Shown piece by piece: positions 33,342-46,300 of a DNA stretch of 64,000 nucleotides; position 1 is the stretch's first letter; each line of letters starts with the position of its first letter. The notes beneath the pieces were generated by a model, which worked only from the letters and a program-made list of their open reading frames with translations, was not told where the DNA came from and searched no databases. Made by a program: the position numbers and the translations under genes. The stretch comes from Bicyclus anynana (Eukaryota; Arthropoda; Insecta; Lepidoptera; Nymphalidae). The stretch is taken from positions 13,110,109 to 13,174,108 of the forward strand of contig NC_069100.1 in the NCBI RefSeq assembly GCF_947172395.1. Reading direction: 5' to 3'.

Positions 33342-34309
33342 TTTCATTTGGACGGCAATCAAAATATCGCCTTTGCTTCGAAAACAATTGCCGCTTTTTC
33401 ACGGGCACTGTAATTGTAAAGCAGGAACTGTAAGCACTTGGATCTTATAGAATTACTTTCACAGTGGTTTTACTGGTATTTCAGTAAGAATGCTGAAAAG
33501 ACGCTATGATAAGAATTAACCTAAAATTCTTACCGCGGCAACAAACTGACGGAATTGACCAGTTTTGACGGCAAAGAAAAGAAATAAACATGGCGTTGTC
33601 AGTATTGCCATACTTTATTATGTTTATTATGCATATGGACGGCATTATGCAATCATAGCAAGTTTATACCAAAAACGTACCGTACCGGATATTTGATCAA
33701 AATACTGGGACCAAGATTTAGACCAATACCAAGATGACATGTCATATCATAACAAAAGGGTTTTATATTAATTATAAAACATTCATAAAAACACAATTAA
33801 TTTTTACTGAGCACTAAAATGTGTATTATATTTTTGTAACTTCTAAGCTGTAGGCTGTAGCTTCCATTGCTTAGTTTTTATTTAATTAATGTAATACATT
33901 GGCTTGATAAGTGTATTATATTTTTATCCATAAAAAAATAGAGACCTCGAATTGATTGCATTACTTTCATTGCTTATTTTAAAAAGCAAGCAAGTTTCTC
34001 AACATGTTGGATCGTCTAAGGGTATCATAAATATTTTAAAATGATTTTGATTGTAGCAATACTATATTTTAAACTAACATGGCGTACGACACATTTTTCG
34101 ATCTAGTAACACAGTTACTATTAGCGGTCGTGTCAAATGGATGCTTCGGGCGAGCATTTTCGCGTAAATTAATTGATTTCTTCTAATTAAATTATTGTGA
34201 ATCTTTGTGTTGGCGACAAAAGTGTGATGTGAGCCATGCAAAATAATATTGTGCACAGATTCATGTATGTGACTTTAAAATAGGATAGGGGTGTATCGTG
34301 AAAATAAAA
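33342..34309. promoter_or_regulatory. Divergent intergenic region of the LEDGF-like gene and PIP5K
   Basis: 968 bp separate the two start codons on opposite strands, so both promoters and 5' UTRs must lie here unless either gene has an unseen upstream exon. No TATA or clear initiator stands out. The central part (33600-33950) is AT-rich. Confidence 0.6.
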
Positions 34310-37300
34310 ATGGCTTCAGGAGAAGGAGATAGTGATCATATAGAAATGATGGAAGCCGTCAAAAAGGCAGAGGCAACGGGACACTCAGGTTCCGAGGACG
34401 ATGGTACGTATTAACTTTCCACACTAGGGCCTTGACAAAGTTTATGTATTTATCTCAAAAGTTTACGTACGACGACCTAATTTCTCATATTTTAATCCGT
34501 CGTTTCTTCGTTTGCAGATCGCGACAGAGCCTCAATCGCGGAGAAAAATGTACCTTACGACGTAAGTGGCCCATTGTTGTTATATATTTACGTTTTCATT
34601 CATGCTGTTCTCTTTAAATACGAGGTAGAACAGGTTCAGAGAAAGTTCTGTCATTACTCATTAGTATGCGTGATTAGGGACTGGAGCGAAACTGTTTATT
34701 CGCACTGTTTTTTTTAATTGTTTATGTAATTAACGCAAGGGTATCACTCCTATCTGATGTGATTTTAATGAGTCATCAGGCTTTGTTGCATTGCCAAATA
34801 TTTGTACAATGTGTCTGATATCATGATGAGGTTTCTTTATAAAGATAATAAAAAAGGGATAAGTCATCATACTGTCATGTAATCAGATTCCTCAGATTAG
34901 ATCTGTTAGAGAGCTTCCATGTGGAGTATTCCCACATACTTATGTTTTGGGGTTACTAAAACAGAGGATAAACAAATCCCCTAATAGAATCCTCTGATGT
35001 TGCAGGATCACGATTCAATGAATGAATATCATCAGTGTATAATCATCATTCATAATATTTGGCTTACTGCTGAGCTCAAATCTCCTCTCAGAATGAGAGG
35101 GGTTAGGCCAATAGGTCCATCAAGCTGGCCCAATGCGGATTGGCAAACTTTACAAATGTCAGCCAAATCAATTTGTGAAGGAGCACACAACAAGCACATA
35201 TAAATGTAGAGAAATTCCTTATTTATAATATTTATGATATTACTGTTCCACATGATGATAAAGCTGAAAAGGAAAAAGTATCAAAACACTTGGACTTTGA
35301 TCACAAGATTACCACCATGTGGAATGTTTTTTTTTTCTCTCTTTCCTTTATCTATCGGAGATCAGCCTCTGGACCATAATCCAATCAAATGACTGCTTAG
35401 AATATTATTTCGGGCTCTGCACATCTACTGATATAGCGTCCTTTCAGGAATGAGTATGTACTACTATACTATGTTGGCCAGTAGTGTCCTTTTCAGGCGG
35501 AATTTGCAGTCCCTGACTTCTAACAATCTGACGGCCAGGTGGTTTTTATGGCACTCTTCTCTTCAAGCCTCTGTTTGTAGGCTTCTAGTGACCTGTCTAT
35601 TTCCTCCTTAACAGGTGCATTGTTAAGATATGTATGTATTTTTAAAGTCTTGACGAACCATGGTGCATTGCATATTACTTTTGATAAATTGTTTAAGCAA
35701 GCAGTGTCTACTTCAATATAATTCTATGGTTTACTTATACATGCACAAAAAATGCAGTTATGTTGTGCATCATTGACCAGTAGACTGGATTCAGAACTTG
35801 CACTTATCTGGAACATACAAGTACATCCAGTGTAATAGAAACAGATAGAGATTGTATCTTATAACTCATCTAAAACTGCACTTTATGATTTTTATAATTT
35901 TCTTAAGGAAATATTGAAAAATATCCTTCAGAGAAGGTTGAATTTTTTTTATTGAGTCCATGATAACATCATTAATTAAATTGATCAAACTGTGCAGTTC
36001 CCGGTGTAAGAATAGGGCCGCTCCATATCTTCCTGTGGATGTTGTAAAAGGCGATTATGGACAAACATCGCAAGTGGGTAACAATATAACACATTAAACG
36101 GTAATAGTGTTACCCACATTCCTACAAAGGGCCCACTACCAATGAGGTGCCCATTGAATCAAAAGGTGGTGGTTAAAAGAAACCCATGTAACTGAGAATT
36201 CCCAAGTAGGGTTGACACCAGGCAGGTCGGTCCTAAAATCATTAGCCAAAACCATTAAAAATATGTCAAAACAAAAAGTTGTCATATTTTTCCGACCCCA
36301 CTTAAGTGGGATAAGGGAAAGGAGATGATGATGTATCATTAATTGCTGTAAAAAAGTAAAACATCTCGAAGCAAGTTGTATCAGAAAGAGTTCTCTTAAG
36401 CTACTGTATAAGTAAAGTTATACAGTAAATAAATATTTGCTCATGTTTTGCATCTGTTTAGATTAGTGTTGTCATGGGTGACTAATAATAATGACTAATA
36501 ATACAATTTAGGCTGACCATAACACTTGCACCAGTGTAGAACAAATATCTGTTTACATACTTTTACAAATATCTTTTTACTTTTTTGACGGCCTCCAGTG
36601 GTGGGCGCGGTGGATTTACGAAACGGAGGTCCTGAGTTTGATCCCCGGCTGGGTAGATTGAGATTTCCTTAATTGGTCCGGGTCTGGCTGGTAGAAGGCT
36701 TTGGCCGTGGCTAGTTTCTTCCCTACCGGCAAAGATGTACTGCTGAGCGATAGTACTGCTGAGGTAGAGTGGTAACTAGCCACGGCCGAAGCCTTCCACC
36801 AGCTAGTTCTTCTTTTCTGAGGCAGCGACCTTTTCAGCTGAGATAAAAATATATATATTTAAATATAAACTGTATTAGGTAGACTATATGTATAGAGAAT
36901 AAATTGAATGGAATAACATAGAGGCTGCACATCGGGAGGCACTATTTGCCCAGAAGTGCAGTCGTGTTTTTTGTTTAGTTATAATTATCTTAATAAGTTA
37001 ATTTAGTTTTAACTATTTCTGTCCAGTCTTAAGCTGAATAAATTATTATTATTATTATTGTTATTTCCCTTAGTATTTGCTGTAGTTAACAGCACAAATG
37101 TTTTTGTCTGTGTGTTTATGTATAGAAAATGTGTTTGCAGTTCAGTTTTACACAACCACCTTGTCAAACAGTTATCCTGTACAATGTACACTTTACAGTA
37201 CCTACATTCAAAACCATTAATTCAAATATATGTAGAAAGACTATATCTACTATGACATCACTAGAGTTTAATTAAATACAGTAATTTCCATAGGGATAAC

Positions 37301-40300
37301 CTATAATATAAAGAAAATTAAATGAAAAATTGAACACAATCAAAGTAAGAGAGATAGAGCTGAATCTCAATGTTGGGGTACGCTTGGATGAACAGTATCT
37401 AGCTAAATCACAGGCTATTAGACCATAAAGCCAGTAACATGCACTTGATAGGTGCAAAAATGCTAAACAGTGCATTGGAACAATGCTATCAAGCCCTAAG
37501 GACATCACAAGCCTGTATTTTAGAAAGAATTTTCCATTTTGTACAATTTAGACATAGCAGCATACTTACCTTAGTTAAAAACTACCCACCATATAGGTCT
37601 ACTTGAAATTCGTCCATCATGGCTGACGGTGACTGCATCATTACATATTTATTAAGACAAAACCAGAGGCAAATTGTTGTATATAACGCCAACCATACAC
37701 AGTCAAGTTCACTGTCAAGTCTCCTGGACCCTTAGGGTTGTTTTTTTCACTGCCCACATCCCTAAGCATCCTGCAGACTATGATTTCTATTTTCTAGATT
37801 TATTTACAAATCTTAGAAGTCAATTGTCTACACACTAGGTCACCTGTATCTTGACGATATACTTGGATTGTGTGTAGTTGGCGTTAGTAAAAAGTCTAGA
37901 CTCTTTGTGTTCAGTTATCGTTAGGTATATCCTACAAATTAATTAATATAACCTAGTGGGCAATACCTATTTGTAGATAATATCTTTGAAAGCATTTCAA
38001 TCAACTATAAAAGTTCATCAGTTTTATTGATCTTGCTGGCGCAGTGGTTGTGAATCGTAGACCTGGGTTCGCTTTTTTTTTATAATAATTAACAAACTGA
38101 ACACTTATTTCGCCTGATGGTATGTGGAAACAAGTGGCGTGCATAAGAGTTTTTACTAGGGTGGACATTATAATACAAACTGTAAAATTTCTTCTTAGTG
38201 CATTTTTTGGATAAATTGAGGTGCATGGCACTGGTGGAAACTCTTAGCCTATATACAGACCATCAACTCGCAAGGCATGCCAAGAACCAAGTCTGGCTAG
38301 TGGGAGGCTTCGGCCGTGGTTAGGCCGTAGTTACCATTGTACCGTCAAGCGATTTAGCGTTCCAGTACGATGTCGTGTAGAAACCGAAAGAGATGTGGAT
38401 TTCATCTTACTCCTAACAAGTTAGCCCGCATCCATCTTAGATTGCATCATCACTTACCATCAGGTGCTACTTGGAGGCCACTGAGATAGTACTTCTCTGG
38501 ATGAGCTTGCCTCAGTTGTTCCATGGTTCAAGGACTGGACTGAAAACTGAGAGGTCTTGGCTTCAATCGTCACTCGGTGGACTGTTTTCTCCACGTAGTT
38601 ATGAAAAGGGGAATATTTGTCATGCTTAAACCGAGACTTGGTCAATGGCCAATAGCCCATAGTTAGCGACCAAGTCTCAGAGTCACACAGCGGGCGATGG
38701 CACGAGGTATGCTCGGAGTATACCTGCGTGATCGAATCAGAAATGAGGAGATCCGCAGATGAACCAAAGTCACCGACATAGCTCAACAAGTCGCAAAGTT
38801 GAAGTGGCAATGGGCGGGGACATAATTCGAAGAGCCGTTGGACGTTGGGGGTCCCAAGGTGCTAGGCACTAGAAAGCGCAGTGTTGGTCGACCACCAGAT
38901 GGACTGACGACATCAAGCGCAGGGATTCGCTGGTTGCTCAGATGCCTGCAGCCTCAGCATCTTGATGTTTGGACAAACGGCCTCGATGTTTACAGCCTTT
39001 ACAGCCTCCGTGGCGCAGTGATATGCGCGGTGGATTTACAAAACGGAGGTCCTGGGTTCGATCCCCAGCTGGGCAGATTGAGATTTACTTCATTTGTCCA
39101 GGTCTGGCTGGTGGGAGGCTTCGGACGTGGCTAGTTACCACCCTACCGGCAAAGACGTACCGCCAAGCGATTTAGCGTTCCGGTACGATGCTGTGTAGAA
39201 ACCGAAAGGGGTGTAGATTTTCATCCTCCTCCTAACAAGTTAGCCTGCTTCCATCTTAGACTGCATCATCACTTACCATCAGGTGAGATTGTAGTCAAGG
39301 GCTAACTTGTAAAGGAAAAATAAATAATAATAATTAAATGCTAATACTTTTAAGGCATTGTTTCCAGCAGGCTTTTTTTTAGATCGGCCATAGATAAAAA
39401 GTTATACGTAACAGTCCAAATTCCACGCAATAATAATGAATAAATTATCTTTTTTTCTTAGTTTATTTCGGTAACATAAGTTTCTTAATGTAGTAACAAT
39501 AATATTAATAATTACTAGCAGATACCACGCGGTTTCACCCGCGTAGTTCCCGTTCCCGTAGGAATACGATAATATATAGCCCATAGCCTTTTTCAATAAA
39601 TGGGCGATCTAACACTGAAAGAATTTTTCAAATCGGAGCTGTAGTTTATGAGATTAGTGCGTTCAAACAAACAAACTCTTCAGCTTAATATTAGTAAAGA
39701 TATACATTTTTCGGATTAAAATGAAAACTAAGGCACAAATCATAATAACAAAGCAATTTACAGTTACAGCCAAGTTGGGATTCGAACCCACGCTCTCATT
39801 ATAGCGTGACGTCACTTAAACACTCGGATAACGGTTTACGGAAGACACTAGACCTTGATTAACAAACAGGTCTTACGTAAACGCAGCTAATGATGTATAG
39901 GTTAATTATATAATGGCTAATGCAGTTTGCTATTATTCATACATCGTATTATATATCGTGAGGCGTGATAGCCCAGTGGATATGACCTCTGCCTCCGATT
40001 TCGGAGGGTGTGGTTTCGAATCCGGTCCGGGGCATGCGACTCCCAACTTTTCAGTTGTGTGTGTGCATTTTAAGAAATTAAATATCACGTGTCTCAATCG
40101 GTGAAGGAAAACATCGTGAGGAAACCTGCATACCTGAGAATTATCCTAATTCTCTGCGTGTGTGAAGTCTGCCAATCCGCATTGGGCCAGCGTGGTGGAC
40201 TATTAGCCTTACCCCTCTCATTCTGAGAGGAGAAGCACATCTATGAATCTACTGAACCGATTTTAAAAATTCTTTTAGCACTATAAAGTTACGTCATTTG

Positions 40301-43300
40301 TGAGTAATATAGACTATACTTTATCCCCGTATTCTCACCGGAACAGAAACTATAGTTCGTTTCATGTAGAATGGTGCGAGTGACAGTTCGTTTCACTCTT
40401 GAAAGTTTGCGGTGATTCACTATAGTATTATGAAAGTCATACAGGCGACTGTCACCGTAACCATGCTATCTGAATAACACTTTACGCGGGTGAAACCGCG
40501 GGGCAACATACTAGTACCATATATACAAAAATATTTAATGTGAATTTTTCGTAGGTGCAATATACATAATATATACATAATTAATTAATTATGTGTGTGT
40601 ACATAATATACTTACACAATATTATGTTAAATAACAAACATTGTAATATATCAAAGGAGGAAATAAAATAATGCGGAACATCGCGTCTGGCGGGCAGCCA
40701 GTTCGACTCCCGGAATGGGCAATACCAGTCGGCAGTCGTGAGTCATCTATTTACATAGGGCAACGACCCCGCAAACGTTGAGTATGGGCTTCTTTATAAT
40801 TAAAGACGTTTAGAATTTTCTTCGCTTATAATCCTTACTTCACTACATCTTCTCTTCTTCTAATATATAAAATTCTCGTGTCGCGGTGTTCGAACTTGAA
40901 CTCCTCCGAAACGGCTCGACCGATTTTGATGAAATTTTTTGTGCATATTCAGTAGGTCTGAGAATCGGCCAACATCTATTTTTCAAACCCCTAAATCCTA
41001 GGATAGGGTAGTGGTAGGGTAGGGGTATGGTATAGGGATAGGGTAGGGGTAGGGTAGCGGTAGGGTAGGGGTAGGGTAGGGTAGTGGTAGGGTAGGTTTA
41101 TGGTATAGGGATAGGGTAGGGGTAGGGTAGTGGTAGGGTAGTTGTAGGGTAGGGTAGGGTAGGGGTAGAGTAGGGGTAGGGTAGGGGTAGGGGTAGGAGT
41201 ATGGTAGTGTAAGGTAGGGATAGGGAAGAAGTGCAAATAAATAAATTAATAAGTCAAAGCGAAGCTTGAGCGAGTCCGCTAGTAGGTATAATATAACAAT
41301 TATCAATCTATGACTATGACACTCACAAATAACGTGGTTTTGTAGTGGTAAAATAATTTTCAAAATCGAAAATCTAATCTAAAAAACATTCAGAGATTAC
41401 CCCCTAGAACACCACAAACTTTTTTTTTTAATAATATTCGTATAGATTTACCATTTTAACACCTCCGTGGCGCAGTGTGGTAGTGGCAGGTGGTATGCGC
41501 GGTGGATTTACAAGACAGAGCTCCTGGGTTCGATTTCCGGCTGGGCCGAGTGAGGTTTTCTTAATTGGTCCAGATCTGGCTGGTGAGAGGCTTCGGCCGT
41601 GGCTAGTTAACACCCCACCGGCAAAGCCGTAACGCCAAGCGATTTAGCGTTCCGGTACGATGTCGTGTAGAAACCGGAAGGGGATGTGGTTTTTCATCCT
41701 CCTCCTAAAAAGTTAACCCGCTTCTATCTTAGCTTGCATAACCACTTACCATCAGGTGAGATTCTAGTCTAGGGCTACATGTAAAGAAAAAAAACAATAT
41801 CAGTTCAGATTTAGCAGTTAGAAATAATTTACTTTGAATATCCGAGAGCGTGAAGATTTTTATTGTTTTACGGGCGTCTCCTCTGAGACTTTGACCTCGG
41901 CTTAGAGGGCCGTTCGGGAGGCATCGAAACCCATTTACCCAAAATTTTGAAAAAAAAATCTTAATCCTACTAATTACATTTTATACGCGAAAGTTTGTAT
42001 GGATGTATATTTGTTTATGGAATGGAGATAGATTTAACTCTAGATTAACACATAGGCTACTTTTTATCCCGAAAAAAAAACATGGATTCCCGAGATTTGC
42101 GAAAACCTGATGATTTTGATGGTGTGAATGTTTGTTACTCTTTCACGCCTCGGCTACTGAACTGAATCACCTGAAAATTGACGTACAAATAGATTAAAGT
42201 CTGGATTAACACACATATTAATTTTTATCCCGCAAAAATCCATGGTTCCCGAGGGATTTGTCAAAAACTAAATTCCACGCGGACGATGGGTGTCCGCTAG
42301 CACAATTTATTTTTCCTTCCTTTTATTTATTTTTCTTCAGTTTCACACAATAATGCGTCTGTGCACACTTGACCACTACAACCAAATTCGAGTAGTCTTC
42401 CGAAATTGGAATATCTGTAAAACACGTCACTTGTTTATTTCGGTCAGTTTCGACTAACAAGGAAAATGTATGAATGAATCTCCGTTGAGGAAACACACTA
42501 AATAGTGGGCATTGTGCCAATATTTGCAGTTAGTTTTAATTAAAACGATGTAAGTGATGTGTTTATTCTAGAATAGAACAGAAGCTAACGTGCTGTATTC
42601 TTGTTTCTATGTGAGTTGGGCGACATATTGTCTGCTACAGTTCGTTTCATGTAGGATGGTGCGGGTGACAGTTCGTTTCACTGTTGACAGTTTGCCGCGA
42701 TTCACGATGAACGTCACACAGGCGACTGTCACCGTACCCATGCTGTAGCAAGTCCGCTAAAAACGGATTTCGCGAGAGGGCCGCATTAAGAACGTCTACA
42801 GTTCGTTTCATGTAGCATTGTGCGAGTGACAGTTCGTTTAATTCTTGAAAGTTTGCCGCAGTTCACGATAATAGTACGTATTATGAACGTCACAAGGCGA
42901 CTGTCACCGTACCCATGCTGTAGAAGTCCGCTAAAAACGGATTTCGCGAGAAGGCTTTAAGGATTAAGAGCGCCGTGATAGCCCAGTGGATATGACCTCT
43001 GCCTCCGATTCCGTAGGGTGTGGGTTCGAATCCGGTCCGGGGCGTACACCTCTAACTTTTCAGTTGTGTGCATTTTAAGAAATTAAATATTCACGTGTCT
43101 CTAACGGTTAAGGAAAACATCGTGAAGAAACCTGCATACCAGAGAATATTTTCTTAATTCTCTGCGTGTGTGCTGTCTGCCAATCTTTGACTGACTGCAC
43201 ACACGCACAACCACGTGGTGGACGTTTAGCCTAACTCCTCTCATTATGACAGGAGACTCGAGCTCTGCATTGAGCCGAATATGAAGATGATGATGTTATC

Positions 43301-46300
43301 TGAAAATCACTAAGTATTGCTCAGGAAGAAACGATCAGTGATTAAACGTATTCCGTTACGGATATATTCAGCATAAGCGGACAATGGGCTGTGGGTGTAA
43401 TTACGCTGCACAATGTGTACACGTGTTTTTGTTGTGTGTATTGTGTATTTTAGGGGCTAAGCCGGTTGGATGAGTTTAGGCGATAATATTCTAGAGAATG
43501 GAACCTCTTGTAGTTCCATGATTAAGCGGTTGCTTGATTTCTGTAATATTCTATACTACAGCCTTTCTTGATGAATACTGTTTACCAACAAACAAATTAA
43601 AAATGAGGGTGTAAATCACTAGTCATTTCACAACTAATAATAATTATAATTAACTTGTTCTTAAATTAATGAAAACAAAATTGATTAATAAGCTTAGAAT
43701 AATTAGATATGGATAATATATTTTTATATCATTTTATAAACAAGCAATACATAATTTAAAAAAAATAAGTTACGAAATGACATGCGTTGTCTACCTTCAT
43801 TTCTAATTTCTTTGTTGGTAAACAGTACTCATCCAAAAAGGCTGTAGTATTGGTTCAATAAACTATTATGGTCTTTGCTGGTAGCATATCAGCTAGGGCT
43901 CACAGTGTTGGGCACTCAAAACATACAAATTTATTTAAAGGTTTATCTACTTCTTCTACTTATAATAAATCTGTAGAGAGGTCAATTCTGTACCTGAAAT
44001 AGGTATATTTCCAAAATAACTATCAGGGGTGATTAGTGATCGATACTGATGCCAAAAATGCAATTAGTAAAATTTTCGTCTGTCTGTATGTTCGTTATAG
44101 AAACAAAAACTACTCGACGGATTTTAACGAAACTTGGTACAATTATTCTTCGTACTCCTTGGCAGGTTATAGTATACTTTTCATCACGCTACGATCAATA
44201 GGAAAATCATTAATGAAAACGAGAGAAGTTACTCCATTATTACAGCGATACTACAGTAAGGACGAAGTCGCGGGCGTCTGCTAGTTGGTAATATTATAGG
44301 CCGAAAAAAATTTTGGTAAATCCAAAAATTGTTCGTACTCGACTAAAATACTAAAATAGTCCGAACTAGGCCCTAGGGGGTGTGTGGATGACTTTATAGT
44401 ACGATTTTTCTATATTATGTTGAGATTACTAGACAAAAATGGTGAATTTGTAAATGGTGGAGGGTTTTGGAACAGCTTTACAAGATAGGGAAAAAAACGT
44501 CAATCAATTTAATTTTGAATATAGAAGCAGGCGTTACTTTGCGGAAGTTCATCATGATTATATAAACTTTGCAATTGCACGTTGTAGAGTCAACATCTCC
44601 TGAGGATGCTCCGGTTTCGGGGTGAAACGTACGTAGAGAGTATTTTGTCGGACCTGGGTGACGTTGTCGCATGGGTTCGCCGAATTTTCGCGGATGATAG
44701 CAAAATAAATAAATCATTATATAATTTAATTTTGAGTTTAGTAGAGGCTCTTCTCAGCAGATCCTGCTGTGGACAGATCGAATCGGTGGTAGAGTCACTA
44801 AAAACAGACAAAACTAAGCCTTCCTGAAATACATTTTTTTTTAAATAAGTTTCTATTTAATTCGAGATGTCGTGATCCGATGCGACGAGTGCAACGCGAC
44901 CATGACACGCATCCATTGTCGCCCATTGTGTCAGACCACAATACGAGTGGGTACGCACGGTTGCTGGCGGAGAGGTCAATGACTGACATTTTTTTTATTC
45001 TTTACAAGTTAGCCCTAGACTACAATCTCACCTAATGGTATGTGATGATGCAGTCTAAGACGGAAGCGGGCTAACTTGTTAAGAGGAGGATGAAAATCCA
45101 CCTCTTTTCGGTTTCTACACGACATCGAACCGGAACGCTAAATCGCTTTTCTTCACCGTTTGAGACACCAATTTGATTTCTTAAAATGCACATAACTGAA
45201 AAGTGGGAGATGCATACCCCGGACCGAATTCTAACCCACACCCTCCGGAATCGGAGGCAGAGGACATATCCACTGGGCTATCACGGCTCCTCTAGTTTGG
45301 GAATAGGCACAATTAATCTTGTGTCTGCATGAATTGCCTCGTTGGTCCAATGGTTAGCCTATATGACTTGAGCACGAGGTACTGCGTTCGTTCCATTGTC
45401 CGTCCCATAGTGTCAGACCGTTCATCCTGCGCAGTTATTGGTCACTTTATACATGCTAGGTCCTGGGTTCTATACCCAATTTGGGACAGTTTTTTTTTAT
45501 TATTATTATTCTTTTACAAGTTAGCCCTTGACTACAATCACACCTGATGGTAAGTGATGATGCAGTCTAAGACGGAAGCGGGCTAACTTGTTAGGAGTAG
45601 GATGAAAATCCACACCCCTTTTCGGTTTCTACACGACATCGTACACGAAATCGCGCGGCCGAAGCCTCCCACCAGTCAGGCCTGGACCAATTAACCTCCG
45701 TTTTGTAAATCCACGCGTATACCACTGCGCGACGTAGGCAATGACATTGACAACCATTGTAACCAACTGTCCACAGTTATTGGTCACTTTATACTTGTAC
45801 ATGCTAGATCCTGGGTTCTATGCCCAATTTGGGACAGTTTCATCGAATAGGAATTGGGATTTATATTTTGGGAATATGCATAATTAATTTCAGAATACAG
45901 AAAACCACCCGTAATCGTGTAACTCTTAATCCTCTTTCACTAAAAGCCCCAAATACTCAACCTCATAGTAATATTCCGACCACAGGCATCCGGGTTACGT
46001 TGAGCGAAGCGAACGTTCAGTAAATTACTAATTAATTCGTTAAATAATTAATAAAGCTTGCAATCGTACATACAAGTACTCATATATGTATCAAAAATGT
46101 GGCAAGGCACTCGAGCCGTGATTGCCTTGCATTATTTAGGTGTAGACCGAAGCCGATCTGTTCTGGCATTTTTGAAATTAATTATATTTTAATGTCTGAT
46201 TTTGTTTAAAATATACATAGGTTATATGATGACGATGATGATGAGTAGACCTTATTCCACCACGCTGGCCCAATGCGGATTGGCAGACTTCACATACGCA

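Noticed and set aside
38640..38940. Host gene similar to 'endonuclease-reverse transcriptase'
   Set aside because: All such open frames (17261, 21130, 32144, 38460, 59628) are broken 3' pieces of RTE-1 LINEs.
40991..41363. Pro-Thr-Leu-Pro-Tyr repeat proteins
   Set aside because: Translations of the GGGTA array inside a Helitron-like element.
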